DNA from: DAIUCA01 sp964613675
GTDB lineage: Bacteria; Pseudomonadota; Gammaproteobacteria; Competibacterales; Competibacteraceae
Length of the DNA stretch: 7,997 nt
Direction: 5' to 3'
NCBI GenBank assembly: GCA_964613675.1
Contig: CAZTIH010000119.1
Span: forward strand, 1 to 7,997
Part shown: positions 6,449 through 7,997 of the stretch, piece by piece
Position numbering within the stretch: the first letter of the stretch is position 1
How the letters are laid out: every line of letters begins with the position of its first letter
Translations under genes and position numbers: made by a program
The notes under the pieces: model-generated
The model's input: the letters and a program-made list of their open reading frames with translations, nothing else
Databases searched by the model: none
Told to the model about the DNA's origin: nothing

Positions 6449-7897
6449 GTGAATATCATGCTAAGTGCCACGCGACTTTACCAATCCATATTTCAACAGG
6501 TCGCGAGGCGTTCGGGAGACCTGAGTATCGCGATTACTGACATTGCAGGTGATATGGAAACCGTTTCTGGCAGCGTTTCGACTCAAGCCGAACACTATCG
6601 CGGGCTACGAGAAAGGGCGGGGGCCATGCGTTCTGCAAGTGAAGAAATTGCAGAGGTAGCAAATCGTTCTAAAGATCATTTAGAGGGCATTCGTTCCGAG
6701 GTGGACGCTTCTCGCGACACGGCCGAGCAGGCTTTACGAGATATTAGCGAGCTGATTGCTTCCGTTCAGACGATTGCAGAACAGCTCACTCCCTTGGATG
6801 TGGCGATGTCGGCGGTCGGACAAGTCACGCAAGCCATTGATATGATTGCCAATAAAACCAATCTTCTGGCCCTCAACGCGACCATTGAAGCGGCACGGGC
6901 GGGGGAGCAGGGGCGCTCTTTTGCGGTGGTGGCGGGGGAAATCAAATTATTGGCGCGTCAAACCCGCGATGCGACCGCTCGCATTAACGACACGCTGAAC
7001 GATCTAGGCAAGCGCATTCATCACTTGCAAGAAATCGGCAAACAAAGTGCGGAACGGAGCTTGGAGGTACGACAGGAAGCGCAGGGCCTCGAACGGGTAG
7101 TGGTACGGGTGGCGGAGGTCATCACATCGTTGCAGGAGGGGACAGCTGAAGTGGCTTCAGGGGCAGAAGCGGTGAAGGATCAGGCGCGTGAGACTGAAGA
7201 AACGCTGGAAGATCTCTCAACGGGGGTTAATCGTTCGCGAAACATTTTGCTTCGTGCAACCGAACGCATCGGGCATGTGCGACAGCTAGGGGAACGCTTA
7301 TTTGCGTTGACGGTAGAAGGGGGCATTGAGACGCAGGAATCGCCGTTCATTCGAGCCGCTCAACAGACGGCACAGCAGCTCGGTCAAGTTCTCGAACAGG
7401 CTTTGCGACAGCAGCGGATCACGACTGAAGCCCTGTTTTCCGACAAATATCAACCGATAGCGAACACTAACCCGCAGCAATTTCTAGCAGCGTTCACCTC
7501 GCTAACCGACGAACTTTTTACGCCGATTCAAGAGCAAATTCTCAAGGGAAACTCACATATTACTTTTTGCGCAGCCGTGGATCGCAACGGTTATTTACCT
7601 ACCCACAACCTCAAGTATTCTCAACCGCAAAGCGACGATTCGGAGTGGAACGCGGCAAATTGTCGAAATCGTCGCATTTTCAATGATCGTGTGGGGCTGG
7701 CGGCGGGCCAGAATCGGCAAAATTTCCTGTTACAGACCTATCGACGAGATATGGGCGGCGGCCATTTTATGATGATGCGGGATGTCTCGGCCCCGATCCT
7801 GGTAAACGGGCGTCATTGGGGGGGCTTTCGGATTGGATACCGGCTCGACGATGAATACTTTAAGTCACCACAATTGGCCATCGTCCCTAAAAAGTGA
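6449..7897 (+). CDS. Soluble methyl-accepting chemotaxis protein with C-terminal sensor domain
   Basis: This 482-residue chemoreceptor has no membrane segment or signal peptide, so it should be cytoplasmic. The signalling hairpin comes first (about 25-290), with a methylation-type stretch SASEEIAEVA (62-71) and the tip IANKTNLLALNATIEAARAG at 133-152, followed by EQGRSFAVVAGEIKLLAR. A C-terminal sensor domain follows (about 325-466). It contains the strongly patterned blocks AAVDRNGYLPTHN (375-387), WNAANCRNRRIFNDRVGLA (400-418), LLQTYRRDMGGG (427-438) and DVSAPILVNGRHWGGFRIGY (445-464). This reversed order with these blocks recurs in many bacterial receptors, and the domain looks Cache-like, but its ligand is unknown to me. 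Start choice: GTG at 6449 lies 9 bases after TGGA (6436-6439), while the in-frame ATG at 6458 has no ribosome binding site at a useful distance. The two differ by three residues. The gene follows the PAS receptor by 101 bp on the same strand. Confidence 0.93.
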   Translation: MNIMLSATRLYQSIFQQVARRSGDLSIAITDIAGDMETVSGSVSTQAEHYRGLRERAGAMRSASEEIAEVANRSKDHLEGIRSEVDASRDTAEQALRDISELIASVQTIAEQLTPLDVAMSAVGQVTQAIDMIANKTNLLALNATIEAARAGEQGRSFAVVAGEIKLLARQTRDATARINDTLNDLGKRIHHLQEIGKQSAERSLEVRQEAQGLERVVVRVAEVITSLQEGTAEVASGAEAVKDQARETEETLEDLSTGVNRSRNILLRATERIGHVRQLGERLFALTVEGGIETQESPFIRAAQQTAQQLGQVLEQALRQQRITTEALFSDKYQPIANTNPQQFLAAFTSLTDELFTPIQEQILKGNSHITFCAAVDRNGYLPTHNLKYSQPQSDDSEWNAANCRNRRIFNDRVGLAAGQNRQNFLLQTYRRDMGGGHFMMMRDVSAPILVNGRHWGGFRIGYRLDDEYFKSPQLAIVPKK

Positions 7898-7901
7898 CGA
7901 A

Positions 7902-7997
7902 TTACGCCCGAATGACCTGAATTTGACGGTTTTGCGGGCTGATTTGCGCGGTACAGCTAGTGCGTTCGGCAATGGGCGGTTGGTCTGAACGACGGTC
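7902..7997 (-). CDS. 3' end of an unidentified convergent gene, truncated by window edge
   Basis: On the minus strand the frame entering at 7997 is open for 31 codons and ends with TAA at 7904-7902. The residues end in TAQISPQNRQIQVIRA. The stop lies 4 bases from the end of the soluble chemoreceptor gene, a common arrangement for tight convergent genes. The composition is protein-like, but 31 residues are too few to name a family, and a chance open frame is possible. A second minus frame is also open to the edge but has no stop near the gene junction. Confidence 0.4.
   Translation of the reverse strand, partial: DRRSDQPPIAERTSCTAQISPQNRQIQVIRA

Noticed and set aside
7898..7997. Terminator hairpin at the right end (GCCCG/CGGGC)
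   Set aside because: The arms are only 5 bp with a 24-base loop and no T-run, and they lie within the putative minus-strand coding frame.
1..7997. tRNA or rRNA genes, CRISPR arrays, insertion sequences, attachment sites
   Set aside because: No cloverleaf, no regularly spaced short repeats, no transposase-like frame and no terminal inverted repeats were seen on reading both strands.

Overview
The window is bacterial, with moderate GC by eye, densely packed genes and Shine-Dalgarno-type start sites. The TTG-started, signal-peptide-bearing beta-helix protein and the chemoreceptors suggest a motile bacterium, probably Gram-negative. No 16S or other taxonomic marker is present. The isoleucyl-tRNA synthetase is the type 2 (eukaryote-like) form, which occurs patchily across many phyla, so it does not fix the lineage. 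I did not see the cyanobacterial GCGATCGC repeat by eye. I would not go below the level of bacteria with confidence.

Layout: (1) Bases 1-579, minus strand: the 5' part of a gene for a secreted right-handed beta-helix repeat protein, cut by the left edge. (2) Bases 580-916: a divergent intergenic region with no convincing gene. (3) Bases 917-4111, plus strand: a complete ileS whose class I signature reads GSHH instead of HxGH. (4) Bases 4189-7897, plus strand: a chemotaxis block. It holds a CheW coupling protein with a zinc-binding CZB domain inserted in its middle, a 15-codon leader ORF with a near-consensus ribosome binding site, a membrane-anchored PAS chemoreceptor whose Shine-Dalgarno overlaps the leader's stop codon, and a soluble chemoreceptor with its sensor domain at the C-terminus. 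(5) Bases 7902-7997, minus strand: an open frame that looks like the 3' end of a convergent gene, cut by the right edge.

Inferred working model: both chemoreceptors have signalling hairpins that could join CheA/CheW arrays. Neither shows an extracytoplasmic sensor: one senses through a cytoplasmic PAS domain, the other through a cytoplasmic C-terminal domain. The CheW-CZB protein could feed a third input, zinc or oxidant status, into the array at the level of the coupling protein. No cheA, cheY, cheR or cheB lies in the window, so this block would have to work with a core system encoded elsewhere. The most unusual items are the nested CheW-CZB architecture with all four zinc ligands intact, the GSHH signature of IleRS, and the leader ORF ahead of the PAS chemoreceptor.
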